Shown in pieces: positions 32,733-46,788 of a DNA stretch of 64,000 bases. The DNA comes from Orthonyx spaldingii (Eukaryota > Chordata > Aves > Passeriformes > Orthonychidae). The notes under the pieces were generated by a model that was not told where the DNA came from, searched no databases, and saw only the letters and a list, made by a program, of their open reading frames with translations. Positions within the stretch are counted from its first letter, which is position 1, and every line of letters begins with the position of its first letter. The position numbers and the translations under genes are program-made. The stretch lies in the NCBI GenBank assembly GCA_013397795.1, contig VZTJ01005969.1, positions 88,124 through 152,123 of the forward strand, read 5' to 3'.

Positions 32733-35700
32733 GTTGCTTTCCTTTAAGACTGCCAAAGAGAATTAATTTTAATATATTATTTTGCTGCCATATCAGCAAT
32801 CTTATATGCATATATTAATATTAAATTTATATACTTATGTTTGTATGTTTGCCTGTTCAGTTTACTAGACTGTGCATATGATATGTGTTTCTGCTGTGGA
32901 CATAGATTCCAATATCTCAGTAGAAACTATGCTTAAAACTGAAAGTCCTCCTTGCTGTAATTAGCAGCTGATTGTACTTGAGATACTCCATCAGTGGCAT
33001 GCTCATCAGTACTTAACGAATGTGACACTGACAACACAGCTATTGTATGACAGCTGTATGTTTTCCAGAGGAATGAAGAATTTTTCGTTCCAGCTTGGAC
33101 AGCTTGGTGGTAGAAAAATAGTGAGAACAGAGAGGGGTTACTGTTTCAGGGGCATGTGATGCAGACGGAAAACTTTTTTGTAAAGAAGAGGTCTTAGAGG
33201 ACATAAGTAACTTGTTCTGCATTCTCACAGACAAGATGAACACATTTGTATCTGATAGTCCAGCTCAGTTTGTGAAGTTTTATATATTTTCTTCTTCCTT
33301 TTCTTAGAATTTATCATAAGGGTGGATATCTGAGAAGGATATTCGCTCTTACAGAAATGATATTAACTCACAGGAACTCTGAGTTTCAGAAGTAGTGCAT
33401 TTTAAAGTAAGCAAAATGTGGATTCAAGATTTAAGTGCTGTGTGTTTTCTGTTCAGTGGACAGTCTGGGTAAAGTGTAGAATGGCCAGGTGGTTCAGGAG
33501 AATGGAAAGAGAACAGGCGCTCTTACCTCCCTGGTTTCTTGCTGACTGATATGATGATTTCCAAACATAAGTAAAAGCCTGGCAGCATTTAATTAGATCT
33601 GTGAGGAGAGTGAAAGTAATTTTGCCTTTTATACAGAATTCGATTTCCCTTATGTAACCAAAATATCAACCAAAGATTTCCAGAATCAAAGCTGTAATTA
33701 ATGGGTTTATTGTGTTGTATTTTTATATACTTTATCTACTTTAATATATGTGCATTGTATTATATTTTTGTATGTGCTGAAATGGAGGGAAGTGAAAGCC
33801 TGGAAAATGTAAGGAGTCTGTTCAAGGTGATGACAGAACCAAAAGCAAAGTTAATTTCAGAACTCTTGACAGTCCCAGTTGTCATCAAATTACTGCTGTG
33901 CCCGTTTATTTTGGATCATTTCCTTGGGAGCATCTGCCTTTATTCTTGTTTAGAGAACAGAGTTGGGAGAGAGTGGTTGGGATGGAAACTGAACTCTTTC
34001 TTGGGACTTTTTGTCATTTAATTTACTATTTGTGCTTGGCAGTACTTGGAATTATACTTAGGAGTTTTAAAGACACTGATTCTTGCTTAAAGGCCTTTGG
34101 AATTAAGCAGCCATGAAGAAATTCTCCACAGTGGAGAACTGGTTAACTGTTATTCCCTTACATCCCAGCACTGTCAACCCTTTCATCTTTTTTTCAGCAG
34201 TGGTAGTTGAGTATTTCCCAAAATGCCCAAGTTCCTCTGATGTTTTTGCGGATAGCTAAAAATTTCTGCCCAGCAGATGGCGGATTTGTACAGCACCTGA
34301 GACCTGCTCGCGCATGTAAACCATTCACTGATCTTGAACTTTCCTTCATGCTGTTCAGCTAGTTAGGATTACACAGAGTGATTGCACACTGATACATACA
34401 CTTTTTGCTCCACAGAAAAGAGGGGGCATATTATGTCCTTCAGTATCCTTGGAGGAGATGGTTCTTTTGAACAGTGTAAGTTGTTCATCTTTGGTTTATT
34501 CTAAACTTGAAGCCATTCTGTTTAAATTGAATGGTGCCACTTGGTTTCTAAAATGCAGGAAATGATGGAGGTGATTTTGGTGAATGTGGGCAATGTAGAG
34601 TATCTGAATGAGGTCTAGAAACATACCAGGGAGAACGCTGACCTCTTGGTGCCCCTCTCTTGGGAATTGTACCTCCACATCCCCACCGTGGCTCCTCTGA
34701 GGGCTCACTATACCTCCTTCCAGCTGCTCAGCATTAAACTTACAAGTTTGCAGAGGGAAATATGAAGAATTGTGAGTGAGACAGCATGTAACCCTTACCG
34801 GCTGTATCACTAATCTCTATCCTGGACTACAACAGCATACCCTGACACAGACGTTGCTTTCCTTTAAGACATTAGTATAGCTCAGGTCTGAATGAATTTT
34901 ACAGTTATCTCAAAATAACACCTTGTAAGTAAATTTCTAGCAAAATCAAGCAGACTGAGCTGGTGCTTACAGGTAATATAGAATGATTTTCTTCCTATTC
35001 TGGCTAAAAATTAAAATTTCATAATCTCAAAACAAACTGTTCATTTCAGCTTATAAGAGATATCAACATGTGAGTATAATTTTATTAAACCCTTTCTCTT
35101 AAAATGGAAGACAAGCACATTGAGAGTGTAAGTCACATGGAAATTAATTACTTTTTTTGTCAAAAATTTTGGAAAGTGTTAAAGGTTTAGATAATTACTC
35201 TTCATTTGATAAAATTAGTTTAAATCCACGAGCAAAGAAAATCACAGAAAATGATCATATTTACTTTTCACCCATGTGTGCCTAATGGAAGAATGGTGTT
35301 ACAGCCATTAGACTACAGTATTTTGTCCAGTGATACTTTAAATTCAGTGAAGTTTTTACAACCTCCAGAGAAAGGTTTCAGCTCTCCAGTTTTGGATAGG
35401 CTATAAATGTCTGACTGCTCACAGTTGTGACACACTGTAGCTAAGTCAGTGGAAGGAGCTGGTCAATGTTCAAGACTAATCAGAAATGACAATTTGCAAA
35501 GTAGTGCAATGAAGGAATTATAGATCCCTTATGAAATTAGAGTTGGCTATTCCATCCTGAATGCAGAATTGGACATTTCATTTTCAAAGGGATATAGCAG
35601 AAGCTAAGGAATTTTAATAAAAAGGCAGTGAGATGACAACAGACATTGAAATCTTGCCCTTGATTTTTTTTCTCCAAAGAGATGACTAAGAAGTGTAAGA

Positions 35701-38700
35701 GAAGAAAAGCTCTAAACAAAAGGACAATTGTTGTAATTCAAAATGCTCCCTTGATAATAAGTGGGTTTATTTTATAAAATATGGCACAAGCGATACTTTA
35801 TAATTTTTTGCTTTTATGCTTGAATATCCCCTTGTATACAAAGGGAAGGATGCTATGATAAAGTGAAGCATCTAGAGGACTCACAAAAACATTTAAATTT
35901 TCTGTGAGAAGATTCTTCAATTATACAATAGTGAGAAGAATGCAATTGTGGGGGATAGCAGTATTAATCTTTTAGTATAAACTGGGTCAGTGTTGTCTAT
36001 GGCAATTATTATTTTTGTAAGCTGTTTCTTTATTGTAAGTAGCAGTTGATCTTGCTGTTTATTTGTAAACAGAAGGTATCATGCCTCCTAACTTCTTAAC
36101 ATTAATTCACTCACATCCTTTCTTTTCCCCAGAATAACTGTTTTACTACAAGGGATAATTCTGTGCAAATGTGCTTTGCATTGGGATAAGAACACTGAAT
36201 ATGGTATTAATCAAACTTTTAACTGGATCAAATGCTCAGCTGAATATAAACTGGCTGAGGTCCACTGAAGATCTGCCAATATGCAGATTTGGCCCAAAGC
36301 AATTGATGAAGCTAAAGTAACGCCAAATGCATTCTTCAAAGGGTGCCCTTCCCCAGGATTGCATATTAGGTGGAATTCATCAGAGATTAGAACAAATTAA
36401 CTGATTACCATAATCACAAAGTACAAACAAGAAAACAAACAATGCCCCCAAATCGAATCAAATGTTTTCCCTGTTATATTCCTTTTCAATTCCAATCTTC
36501 TGCACTGCTCTACTACTCTTGCAGCTGATTAGGTAGGCCATAGTAATAAAATTTCATTACAATATATTTTTTTTTAAAGCTGAATGTTGTTTTTGCAACA
36601 ATCATGCACCCCAGATGCTATATGTATAGTGACAATAGGACTCTCCACCTCCTTCCAAGTTCACTTGAAAGCAACTGTGAGAACACAGACCCTAATGTGT
36701 ATAAGCACCTCATTAGAAACAAATGCAGTTCAGGTAAGACGGAGACCAGCCCAAGACTACTGGTCTTACCTCAGGAAAGTCAGTGAAAGGTATTTTAATT
36801 AAAGCTACTCAACTTTGCCCTTATTTGACAAACTTTAAAATGTATTCCCCACCAACACAACCTTTCTTTTCCTGTTTGCAAGGTAACCACTTCATCTTTT
36901 GAAAGTACTATTCTCAGAATTTGTTGTAGTGATTAATTCTTTCTCCATCTTCTTATTTGCACAAAGAAAGAACTGAACAGTATAGATCAGCACAGGGGTG
37001 GCATCATGGGATGTTGTAACTAAAGAAAATGTGCATGTCATTGTAATAAATTAATTAGAATTGCTAGCTAAAAGAATGTCACTTTCATTGTTTCTTCTTC
37101 TATGGCCTGGGAAAGATAAAATTTGTTCTTAACTGTATGCTGAAAAATATTTAGTTTTGGCAGGGCCTATTTGAATGTCAGTTTTAAAGATATATATTAA
37201 AGCAAGACAATAAAGCCAACAAGTTTCTGAAACCTGTGTTCAAACTGCACAGTAAATGTCAAGAAGAAGGTGAAATAACTCATGGAGAGTTGACTTGAAA
37301 ACCAGTCAAGATACCAGACCCAAATGACTTTGGTCTCAGACAAGTTCTTCTGGTGATTCTGTATGTGTCCTGCACAAGTCTGGGACATGGATCCACTTCC
37401 AAAAGGTAAGGATTTCAGTTGAAAAATAGTCACCTAATCCTCAGGGTTGGCTGCAGTCCTGGTGGAACTGATGGATTTACTCTTATATCAAAGGCTGAAC
37501 AAGACCTCTCTTGTGATTGCTCTTGTGATATGTTGTTGGGGCTGTGCTTTAGATTTTCAGACTGGCCTTAATTTCTGAAGCTTTGCTTCAATTTAGTGAG
37601 CCAATCTATATTTTGTTTTTATGCATCGGTTTCTTAATATCTGCTTTTGTCTGCCATCCCTGCCTCTAGCTTTCACCCTTGTATTTACCACTCTTTGCTA
37701 ATGTATAATGGGAGAGATTTTCAGTTGCCCTGCGGAAGGAGAATAAAATCTTGTGTTAGTGCCCTACAATTTCAATAGAAATATCAACTTTCCCATTTCA
37801 GACACCCATGTAGTCATGGACTTTTAAAAATCTCATCCCTGTTAGCCTTTTTATGCTTTTAGCTTTATGTACAAATACTAAACAAGACCCACTAGTGTTT
37901 CTTAAGATAGGTAGTCCAGCTCAAACAAAATGGCATGAACTTCCTTCTGCAACTTCTCCAAGTATACATATACCCACATCTGATGTGTGCTGAAAGCTGA
38001 ACTGATGTGATATCAAGAGTGAGTCTTCTTCCTGTTTACTCTTGTTACTCTGTGAGCAGAATGGTGTTATTTCTCTTTTGTAATGGAGAATGCTGGCTTC
38101 ATCCTTAATGAAGATGCCTTCAGCCCACTTCCACCTGCCTATCCTTTCTTTGCTTCAGGTGACCATTGCACAGCAGGTACCTGTTTCTTTTCCAGATAAA
38201 TAACCGAAATCTTGTGGATCTGCTTGCTTGTACCAGCCAGGCAAAAGAACCCCATCAAAGCCAAGCCAATGGAATGTTTCTTCAGTGGCACCCTGCGTAC
38301 CCTGTAAAAGGCTAAAATAAACTCCCACAACCTACTTCTACATGAGGTGTGAGCAGACTGAGCTTTTGTCTTTCTGTCAGCAATGTTTTTCTTCCACTTG
38401 TATTCATGACCTGTGATGTTCAGCAAAATATGGTAGAGATAAATTGGTACATTTCACTCTTAAACTGCTGGTATGTTCAGAATGGAGAACAGCAAGGAAG
38501 AGAGGCAAAAATGACCTGACTAGGCAAGCTTTTTAACTTGTCCAAATAACAGAATTGAAACCATATGACTAGGCACAAAAATCTGTAAAATGTAGAAAAA
38601 TCCAAGACAGCTGTTATAAGATATATACAACTATTCTTCAGCCTAAGTCCCTTGTGGCTGAGGATGACAGTACCAAATAGATACTGTCAGTGATAAAATA

Positions 38701-40761
38701 AAGTTAAACAGATGAAATCTTCACAACAAAATGTTAGAATGAGGTCAGACATTTAATGTTTCTGCACAGTAGGGTTCTAAGACTCATTGGAGACAATAAG
38801 GGTCCTTCAGAGAACCTTGAACTTCCATCAGATGTTTCAGCTGTACTTATGCTTTGTACAATTCAGATGAGTATTTGGAAGAACACAGATTTTAAATCTT
38901 TATTTTTCTAGCTAAGGTTCATCAGCTGGTTCATTAACATAGTAAAAATTGCAAATTGTATGTAAAGATTTGTGTATCCTGCACATACTGATAAGCAATA
39001 AAAGCAAGCAGTTCTTTCATATGTTAACTCAATCTGCCTTTATTAAATAGGGCTGAAACTGCTTCAATGATGCAAAAATTATAAAATTCATGTTTTAATG
39101 TTATTTCAATTAGTTCAGACTATAAAAATGCTTAGTCGTCTTTACCCTCTCTGATGTCACTTTTTTCTCATGCACTGTGTTCTGTTGGACCTACCTTCCT
39201 TTTTTTCACCCCTTCCATCTATTTAAAAAAAGTTTTTTAGCTCATAGCTTTCTATTTTAGTGCAGCATGAATGGTGCATGTAGAAGATTCTGTAGATCCT
39301 TGTAATTCAAATTCTTGTATACAAATAAAATCTTTTTCTGTGTCCATATAGTGGGTCCATGTAGTCCTTATGTTTTCACATATATCGCATGAAACCTGGC
39401 ATTCTGCAGTACAAGTGCTTAACTTTTGAAGGTGTTGGTATAGCTGGTCTTGAACAGAAAACATAAGATAAAAAAGTATCTTGACTGAGGTGACTGGAAT
39501 CCTGTTCTTAGAGGATGAAAGTGTGTATGTTATCCTGATCTTGCTCCAACAAGTGTCACTGGTTCTTTCTTTAGGTGTTTGCTCTTTCAGAGACTTGTAG
39601 TATTCCCCTACAGGCCTAAAAAACTGTATTTCTTGAACACAGTTTTCTATTCAGAACAGATGCTTTCCTAATGCTTACTATGAAGTGGTTAGAAGAGTTT
39701 CCCAAATTTGTTGTGAGTATAGCCTATGTTTCACTATGCATTTTGTAAGGTGCTGAAACTAAATTTGAAATTAGGAAAAAGGAATATATATTACTGAGTT
39801 TTGAGAAGTTTTTAATGACTGTTTCAATGTTTAGAAATATTACCTGTCATATTGCCAACTCAGGATCAGAATTGTTCCTGAAGTGAGGTCATTATTAACT
39901 ATGCACTAGAATTATCTGTCTTGTCGCTGAAGTTGCGCTACATGACTTCTTGTGGTCCCTTCCAGATTTATTCACTGATTTTTGATCATTTACCGTAACT
40001 TTGCAAAACATTTTGGAATTATCCTTAGAGTATCCCAGTAATATTAGAATAACATTATCTGTGTTTAACAGAGAGGTGGCTGGGGCACAAAGCAGATTCA
40101 GTTCTGTCATAAGTGGGACCTAGAATTGAATTTCCTTGTTGCCTACACTGAAAAATTACTTCAGAAAGTCAGAGTATCAATTAAGCTAACAGCATGTTAG
40201 GTATCCTCCTGAAGGCTGCTACTGCTCATGACCTCCTACGCATCACCTTCCACTACGCTTTGCTTCCTCAAAGTGACAGATACCCAACCCTTCACAGCCT
40301 AGTTCCTGAACTAGGGGAATAGCATATTAGATTAGCAGCTAGTTGAACTTAATTATTGATGCTGAGTTTTTTTTCATGGTTTGACAACAGTCTAAAAGGT
40401 CTGAGAGGTACCTGCCATCAGCAAAAGATTTAGCCAGCTCATTTTAGTTCACTGACAAATATCTGTCAAAGACTCATGATTATCCATATATGACACTATG
40501 GTCAAGCAGCTACTGATCCCCAAATTAATTCCCAATTTTACTTTGTAGTGTTTCAGTGTAAACAAACTATTTACCTCTTGGATGTATGTGCAGGACTCTG
40601 TTAGACTACCCTTCCTGTTACAACCCACCTATGGAAAGGTTGAAAACATTTGAAGTCTTTTATTAGAATATAAGTAATATTAGAATACAAATAATCTCAA
40701 CTGTCTATAGACACTAGAGGAATCGACTTCTTCATTTTGCCAAAAGTCTAGTTTAGCACAC
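32733..40761. other. 8-kb intergenic stretch without recognised repeats or genes
   Basis: I read no CR1 end, LTR boundary, splice-bounded coding block or RNA gene here. Small GC-richer patches at about 34500-34800 and 38100-38350 are unassigned. The absence of recognisable transposons contrasts with the DNA on both sides. Confidence 0.4.
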
Positions 40762-41905
40762 TGTCTTGGTTTGAAAGACAGGTGCCTGCCAAGGAAGGTG
40801 GGAATCTCCCTTGGAATGGAAAATATGATCCCCTATCCTCCAAATTATTATAACTTTGAAATTATGGGGCTTTCAGGAAAAGATACAGGAAAAGGAATAG
40901 CAGTTCTTTACTTGAACAAGGCAAACAAAGAACAACAGCAGCAATAACAAACAAAAATCCACAGATACGCAATGACAGCGTTCTGTCGGCTGCAGGCACG
41001 TTCCCCTTTGGTGTAGTTACGGTCACAGCCGGCAGGGGCGCTGGTGGCTCCCGTCCAGGCAGGGCGGGTGCGATGATTCCCTGTGAGCTGCAGGGGGCGC
41101 TGTGGCATGAGCTCAGCTGCCTCGCCACGTGGGCAATGGCAGCTCAGCCGGTGGAAGAGAGGGAAAAGGGGCTTCTTTTGCAAACTCATGGGGGGCAGGC
41201 GGTCTCAGTGCCCCTCCGGTTCACGAAATGGACTGTAGCAGGAACCTTGGAGCAGCAGGCTGGAACTGTAGGGGCGAGAACACTCAGGGTGGCAAACACA
41301 GGGTATCAAAAACTCCACAGCTGTGCCAGGAGCTTCAGGAGGACACAGGGTGTCTGGTTAAAGTGTAGCAAAAACCCCGAAGCAGCAGCAGAAAACAGCA
41401 GGGCTGGGCAGTGGCAGCTGGGCTCCTGCAAGCAGCCGGGAGATGCTCCCTCCAGAGGGTGTCAGGGGTCAGGGTCCTCAGTTTTCTTCTGAGGCACCCG
41501 AATAGATGGTGAGGGTCCTTTCCAGTGAGGATGGGTGTTGAAAAGGTCCCAGTTCAATGGTCACTCCTACGAGCAAAGGCTCACCCAAGTCAAGAAGAAG
41601 CAGTACAGGACAAAAACTCCACAGTAGCAGCGAATCATCTGGATAGCAATGGTCTGGCACCAAACTCCCACCTGTCCCCACTTCAATCCCGAGAGTGAGA
41701 GAGCAAGTGAGGGCCAAGCCCAGCCCCTCATCCCCCAGTCAAAATCTCACGGTATCTCTGCACTTTCCAAGAGAAAGTCCCCCCAGCTGAGAGATGGTGA
41801 CAAACTGCACCCTTGCCTGTCCTCCTCCTCCCAGCCACATCTTAGGCGACAAATGGGAGCAAATTCCCTGAGAGAAAGAAAAGGGAAAAATCCTAACATC
41901 CAACA
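40762..41905 (-). mobile_element. Solo LTR, 1.14 kb
   Basis: On the + strand it begins 'tgtcttggtttgaaagacag' and ends 'cctaacatccaaca', so the minus-strand LTR starts TGTTGGATGTTAGG. Flanks are CACAC (40757-40761) and CACAG (41906-41910), a 5-bp duplication with one change. I recall this LTR type, with its 'tttgaaagacaggtg' end, as abundant in songbirds. It is the most GC-rich block of the window. Overlapping open frames on both strands are chance frames. Confidence 0.85.
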
Positions 41906-42138
41906 CACAGAGATCTTTTCAGGACATTACAAATAGGTCAGATAATGAAAAGTAGCACCGACTACTTTTCCAGAAGTTAAAAAGTGAACTAAATGGGGGG
42001 GGGGAGGAAGAAGAAAGTTTAATGTTTTAATGGAGATACTTTTTTCCATGGAACATATTTGAGCCAGCTGAACTCCTCCCATTCCACCCCCACTTTTTTG
42101 GCAGTCAGCAGTCTGAAGCACTTAGAAAACAGCAGTGA

Positions 42139-42704
42139 TGTCGTGGGTTGACCCTGGCTAGGTGCCAGGTACCCACTCAGTCACTCTATCCCTCCCTTTC
42201 CCACTGGGGCAGGGGAGAGAATAATATGGAGGGGAAAAAAAAAGTAGGGTGAGATAAGGCAGTTTATTACAACAAAAAAGAAGAAGCAAGCAAAGGTCTG
42301 CACACGCAAGAGCTAAAGGGGGAAAAACAATCAATCTCTACTTCCCAACAGCAGCGATGTTCAGACACTTCCTGGGAAGCAGGGCCTCAGCACACTTAAT
42401 GGTTCTTCCGGGAGGCACACATGAAGACTCCATGAATGCACCCCCTTCCTCCTCTCTTCCTCAGCTTTTATATCTGAGCTGACGTCATATGGTCTGGAAT
42501 ATCCCTTTGGCTGATTTGGGTCAGTTGGCCTGCTTGTGTCCCCTCCCAAGATCTTGCCCACCCCCATCCCCTTTGGTGGGGGAAGGAATGTCAGAGGGAC
42601 AGCACTGCTTGGCAGTAGCCAAAACACTGGTCTGTTATCAACACCAGCTACCAATGCAAAGCACAGCACTGTAAGGGCTGTGAGCTTTACCTCAGTCAGA
42701 CCCA
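42139..42704 (-). mobile_element. ERVL-type LTR with TATA box and CRE
   Basis: On the + strand it begins 'tgtcgtgggttgaccctggc', the reversed end of a widespread avian LTR type. Minus-strand TATAAAA is the complement of 42466-42472, and a perfect TGACGTCA lies at 42480-42487 just upstream of it. A complementary AATAAA-like signal lies near 42262. The start is placed at 'cagaccca' (42704) by comparison with 54641, but no target duplication confirms it and the element could extend to about 42830. Confidence 0.78.
42480..42487 (-). promoter_or_regulatory. Perfect CRE palindrome in LTR promoter
   Basis: TGACGTCA, the full CREB/ATF site, lies 7 bp upstream of the LTR TATA box on the minus strand. 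Confidence 0.6.
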
Positions 42705-45700
42705 ATACATACAGATAATTTCCTAGCAAGTTACCCTTATAAAATTTTTTGAAGCCAACCAAGAACATTGTAAATTAACCCGAGCAAGCAACCCTCTCCC
42801 CACAACCCCATGCCTGTCTTAATACCTGCTTCCATGAATTTGATACCATCAGAATCTGAGATTAAAAGAAACAGATAATCAAAGCAATGGCAGTGGATTA
42901 AATACATGAGGGCTTTTGAGTCCAGGCAAAACTCCTATAAAGAATTCTCTCGTGAGCAATTGGCTGTCGTGTTATTCCTATGACAGTCTTTGTGTGGAAT
43001 TTGATTACAAGGAAAAGGCAATTTTGAAATGAGGAATTTTCCGAAAGCTTTCTCATAGTTTGTTTTTTCTTTTCAAATTTATTCACAGAATGTGGAGACA
43101 AGCTCCCAATTTCAGAGAAACAAGTAACATTTTTGTAATGTTACCAACAAGGATGTTACCAACATCCTTGGGTTACATTTGTCTTCATTTATAGGGATAT
43201 TCTGAAAGTGCAAAAATGTAGAAAACTTCAGGTATTTGTCTGTTATGTTCTCTCAATCTACCATATGGCAATGCATAGTTTTAACTTGCATGTGATCTTG
43301 TTCTCTGTTCTTGGTGGCAGATTGCTACACAGCTGTACTTTAGTTGTGTAAATTCCACTGCTGAATCACTTGTCCTTTTTTTGCCTTGTTTTCTTCAGTA
43401 AATACTACTCCATTCTTTTTTTCTTTTTTTTTTTTTTTTTTCCTATTCAAATCTCAGGTAGCTGAACAGAACTAGATGTTGCTGCTTCAAATTAGTGTTT
43501 GAAAAATGCTCTACCACAGGAATTATCTACAGTCCTGTGTGAATAAATCAGCAAGTCAGGAAAAGAACCATACCAACTTTTTAAAATAAATCTCTAATTG
43601 CACAATGAGGCATCAGAGCAAAACTGTATCTGATGGGTACGTGTAACCTTTTGGTTCTTCAGAAATGTGAGGGGAGGGGTTTGTTTGCCAAAACAAATTA
43701 GAGTAGATATAGTTTCACATTTCCACATAGACAGGCCCCCCTGGAGAAAGTCAGAAACACACTCATTTATGCTTAAGCGTTCCTTAATTTGATTTCATCT
43801 AAAAGAAACACTTTGTCCCTGTTTGTGTGGTCATGGCAGCATGGAGGGAGTGGGGGGAGAGCTGTGGCTGGGATCAAACTCAACTATTATAAATACTAAG
43901 TATGTAAAGTATGTATACTTTTGACTATAAATGGGAAGCTGAAAGGATGCCTATGAGGTTCAGGCTCAAAACAGTGGCTTGGTGGAAAACTGGGCTTAAG
44001 CTTTTCACTCTGCCATAAACTTCCTGTGTGAAACAGTGTTTCCTTTGGGTTTCTTTTCCCTCACCACGTATGTAAGAAATAATCAGATTTTGTTTATTTT
44101 AAGAGTATTATGAAAAGAAGATCACTGTTTTATTCAAAGAACTTTGTTATTAGATACAGGAACTTCAGAGGCCACATAATTTTGAAATAGGTGTCATAAA
44201 GCTCAACCTAAGGGAAACAAAATTAATAGCATATTATTTAGCATTTGAAAAAACATAGCAATATCATACATATGTTACCAGAGTATAAGGCATAGTTGGG
44301 AGAAAAAAGGTTTACAAACCAGAAAGAATTGATTCTAGCTGTCTTCATCTTTGGGATCAGATTGATTTTGAATTAGTCCATTAAGCAAATGGTACTGTTG
44401 CATTGTAACACTGTTCATTCATGATTTAATTGTTTTCCAGACATCATCTTTGTAACACTAAGCAAGTGTCTGTCTTATGTTTTGTCTATTTGTGTCTTTT
44501 TTGTTGTCACTGAAACACCATTCTTTTCATCCTACAGAAATTTGGTTAAATGCCTTGAACTTTTGTTAGCAAGTAATGGTTGACATAATGGATGTCACAG
44601 AAAGTGAATTGCCTACTGGTCTGGTTGATTTCAGACATGAAACAAATGTAAGACACTGGCTTTTCAAGGAGTAGTTATGCCAGACACAAACCGTAAAATA
44701 TGATTTAGTAAGTGAATAAACTGCCTGGATCTAATGCACACCCTGAGGTACTGTGGTCTGTGCTGTGAACATATGTGAACAAACGTAACACCCAGCGGCC
44801 ACTGCTTCAGTATGGTGTACACCAGGAATACTATTCCTGGAATAAGTGACTTAAGGTCTTAGAAATCTATGGTTCTGGGCATATTTTTCTCTTGTGCTAC
44901 ATTTAATGTGATACCCAACATCTGGTAGTAGACAAGTCGCTACTTGAGTTTTGTGTCTCAAAACACACAGATCTGGGAAAGAAGAGATAATGACTGCTGC
45001 AGAAACCTCTGTGGGAAAACATTTCCAGAAAAACATAAGCAAAATGAAAATAAAGTTTACACACATCTAAGACACATTTGGTGCAATAAAAGGAAAAACA
45101 AACAAACAAATCATCAGCTGCTGATAAACGAGTCAGAAGTCAGTGACCTTGTGTTGCAAAAATAAGGGTGAGACTAGGCCAGCACTAGCTTGTTTTTGAT
45201 ACATGAGTCTGAGATTTGACCTTGCATTGAAGGGTGAGTAACTGCACATATATAGACTAATGTTCTCTGGGATGGAACCCTTGTAATCTTACTTATATGC
45301 TGATTAAAACAGCAAGTGCCAACAGGCCCTAGTGAAGTCATGACCAAATCATTGCGAGTGATCAGAAAAACTGTGAAGAAATTTTTGCAGTTTTTCAAAG
45401 GAGGGAGAAAACTTCAGACTATGCAGAGAGTAATGTGTTTTCCATCTTTAATTTGTTGCACAATTACTTACAGTAAAATAGTAAACCAAAAGTCACTAGT
45501 AGAAGAGGAAAAAAAGATAAATAATGAACATCATTTCCACTATAATAAAACGAAAATATGCAATACAGTTCATATAAATCACTGTGTGACTTCCCATCTA
45601 CCCTATTGCCAGTAAAGAATAACATTTTTAATAGTGTATGAAGTGTCTTGCTATAAATCTCAAGCAAGGGAATGTTTATTGTTTCCTTCCCAAACATTAG

Positions 45701-45769
45701 GAAGTGAAAGCATTTTAGCTATTGGGTTTTACTGTCTCTTTCCAATTGTTCCATAAATTACATTTTCAG
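42705..45769. other. Intergenic, with poly-T and a small hairpin
   Basis: Contains a perfect 10-bp inverted repeat (43148-43157 with 43161-43170, 3-nt loop) and a T-rich run at about 43418-43442. No gene was seen. Confidence 0.5.
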
Positions 45770-46127
45770 CTGAGGTATACAATGAGACTCTCTCCTGTCT
45801 TGTAGAAGCAAGCAGCAGGAGACAGAACCCCGCAGTGGTGGTGAATTCTCCCCAGAGCGACTGCAGCCTCTTTCCTCTCCGAATGCTGAGAAAACAAGAG
45901 AGCTGGTAGCTGCCCCAGCCCCTTTTTCCCAGCCCAATTTTCTCTGCTCTTCCCAGAGAAACTGTCAGGTGAAGAGAGAGAGTAGCCAGATGCACCCCCT
46001 CCTGTGAGTTGTGACAACTTCTTTAGTCTCTCTTAAGTATCCGGTCGTTATTGTTCCCTAGCAACAAAATGGGGGGAAATTCCTTAACAGAAAGAAACAA
46101 AAGGAAAAAGAATCCTAAGCCTCAACA
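45770..46127 (-). mobile_element. LTR fragment of the 40762-41905 type
   Basis: The right end 'cctaagcctcaaca' preceded by 'ccttaacagaaagaaac' and 'ttgttccctagcaac' matches the beginning (minus strand) of the same LTR family. The other end of the LTR is missing, so this is a truncated copy. Confidence 0.7.
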
Positions 46128-46724
46128 ACCTGCTACAGGGCCTAATGGCAGAGGCAGTCTGTGGATTGTACCTCAGATTTCTGTAATTGCAACTGCCTGG
46201 TTTTGAAAAAGGTTGAAGTTAAAGCATTTCTCACATCTTTGCAGGAGCTTATTCTGCGTATGTTTATGGAAGTTGCAGTTTTATCTTTCCTTCCACTGTC
46301 TCTAGAAATCTATCCCATCTTTGCCACATATGGCCTCTATCTACAGCTATGTGTTGTATTTCCGTGGTAGGTATGATAGTGAAGGTGCCAAAACCCCTGA
46401 TACCTCTGGTACAGTGCCCAGTGCAAGGCAGAGATGACAACTTGATTTAAGCTAAATAAACATCTCAACATGATATATTATTGGGCTTATTAGCCTTGAT
46501 TTTAATGATTTAAGTCAATTGTCATTAACTTGGAAATTCCAGAATGGAATGGTGTTATGTTCCCTCCTATGTTTTTTAAGGCACTTAATAGCTTTTCAGC
46601 TGCTTTGCTGCAGAGAAGAGAGATTGTACAATAGCAAGGAATTGGGATATTTTGCTTCACTTAAAAATACTTTATCATAATGGGTATTATTTGTCAGATC
46701 ATTTTGTATGATAAAGAGGCTACT
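46128..46724. other. Intergenic, no recognised feature
   Basis: Nothing assignable. Confidence 0.45.
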
Positions 46725-46788
46725 ATGAATGTCAAGCATTGGAATAGGCTCCCTAGGCAAGTGGTTGTGTCACCATCCCTGGAGGTGT
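46725..46788 (+). repeat. CR1 LINE, left part (split by an insertion)
   Basis: 'ggaataggctccctaggc' and 'tcaccatccctggaggtgt' are CR1 3' sequence. The copy is cut at 46788 and continues at 47212. Confidence 0.85.

Noticed and set aside
33701..34021. Possible single-copy gene fragment in the desert
   Set aside because: The frame is AT-rich and hydrophobic from T-rich codons. It has no start context, splice sites or family resemblance.
41073..41492. 139-codon frame in the most GC-rich block
   Set aside because: It lies inside the 40762-41905 LTR and overlaps equally long frames on the other strand. No protein family was recognised.
42361..42768. 135-codon minus-strand frame
   Set aside because: It covers the U3 of an ERVL-type LTR. 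Promoter elements, not coding sequence, explain the region.
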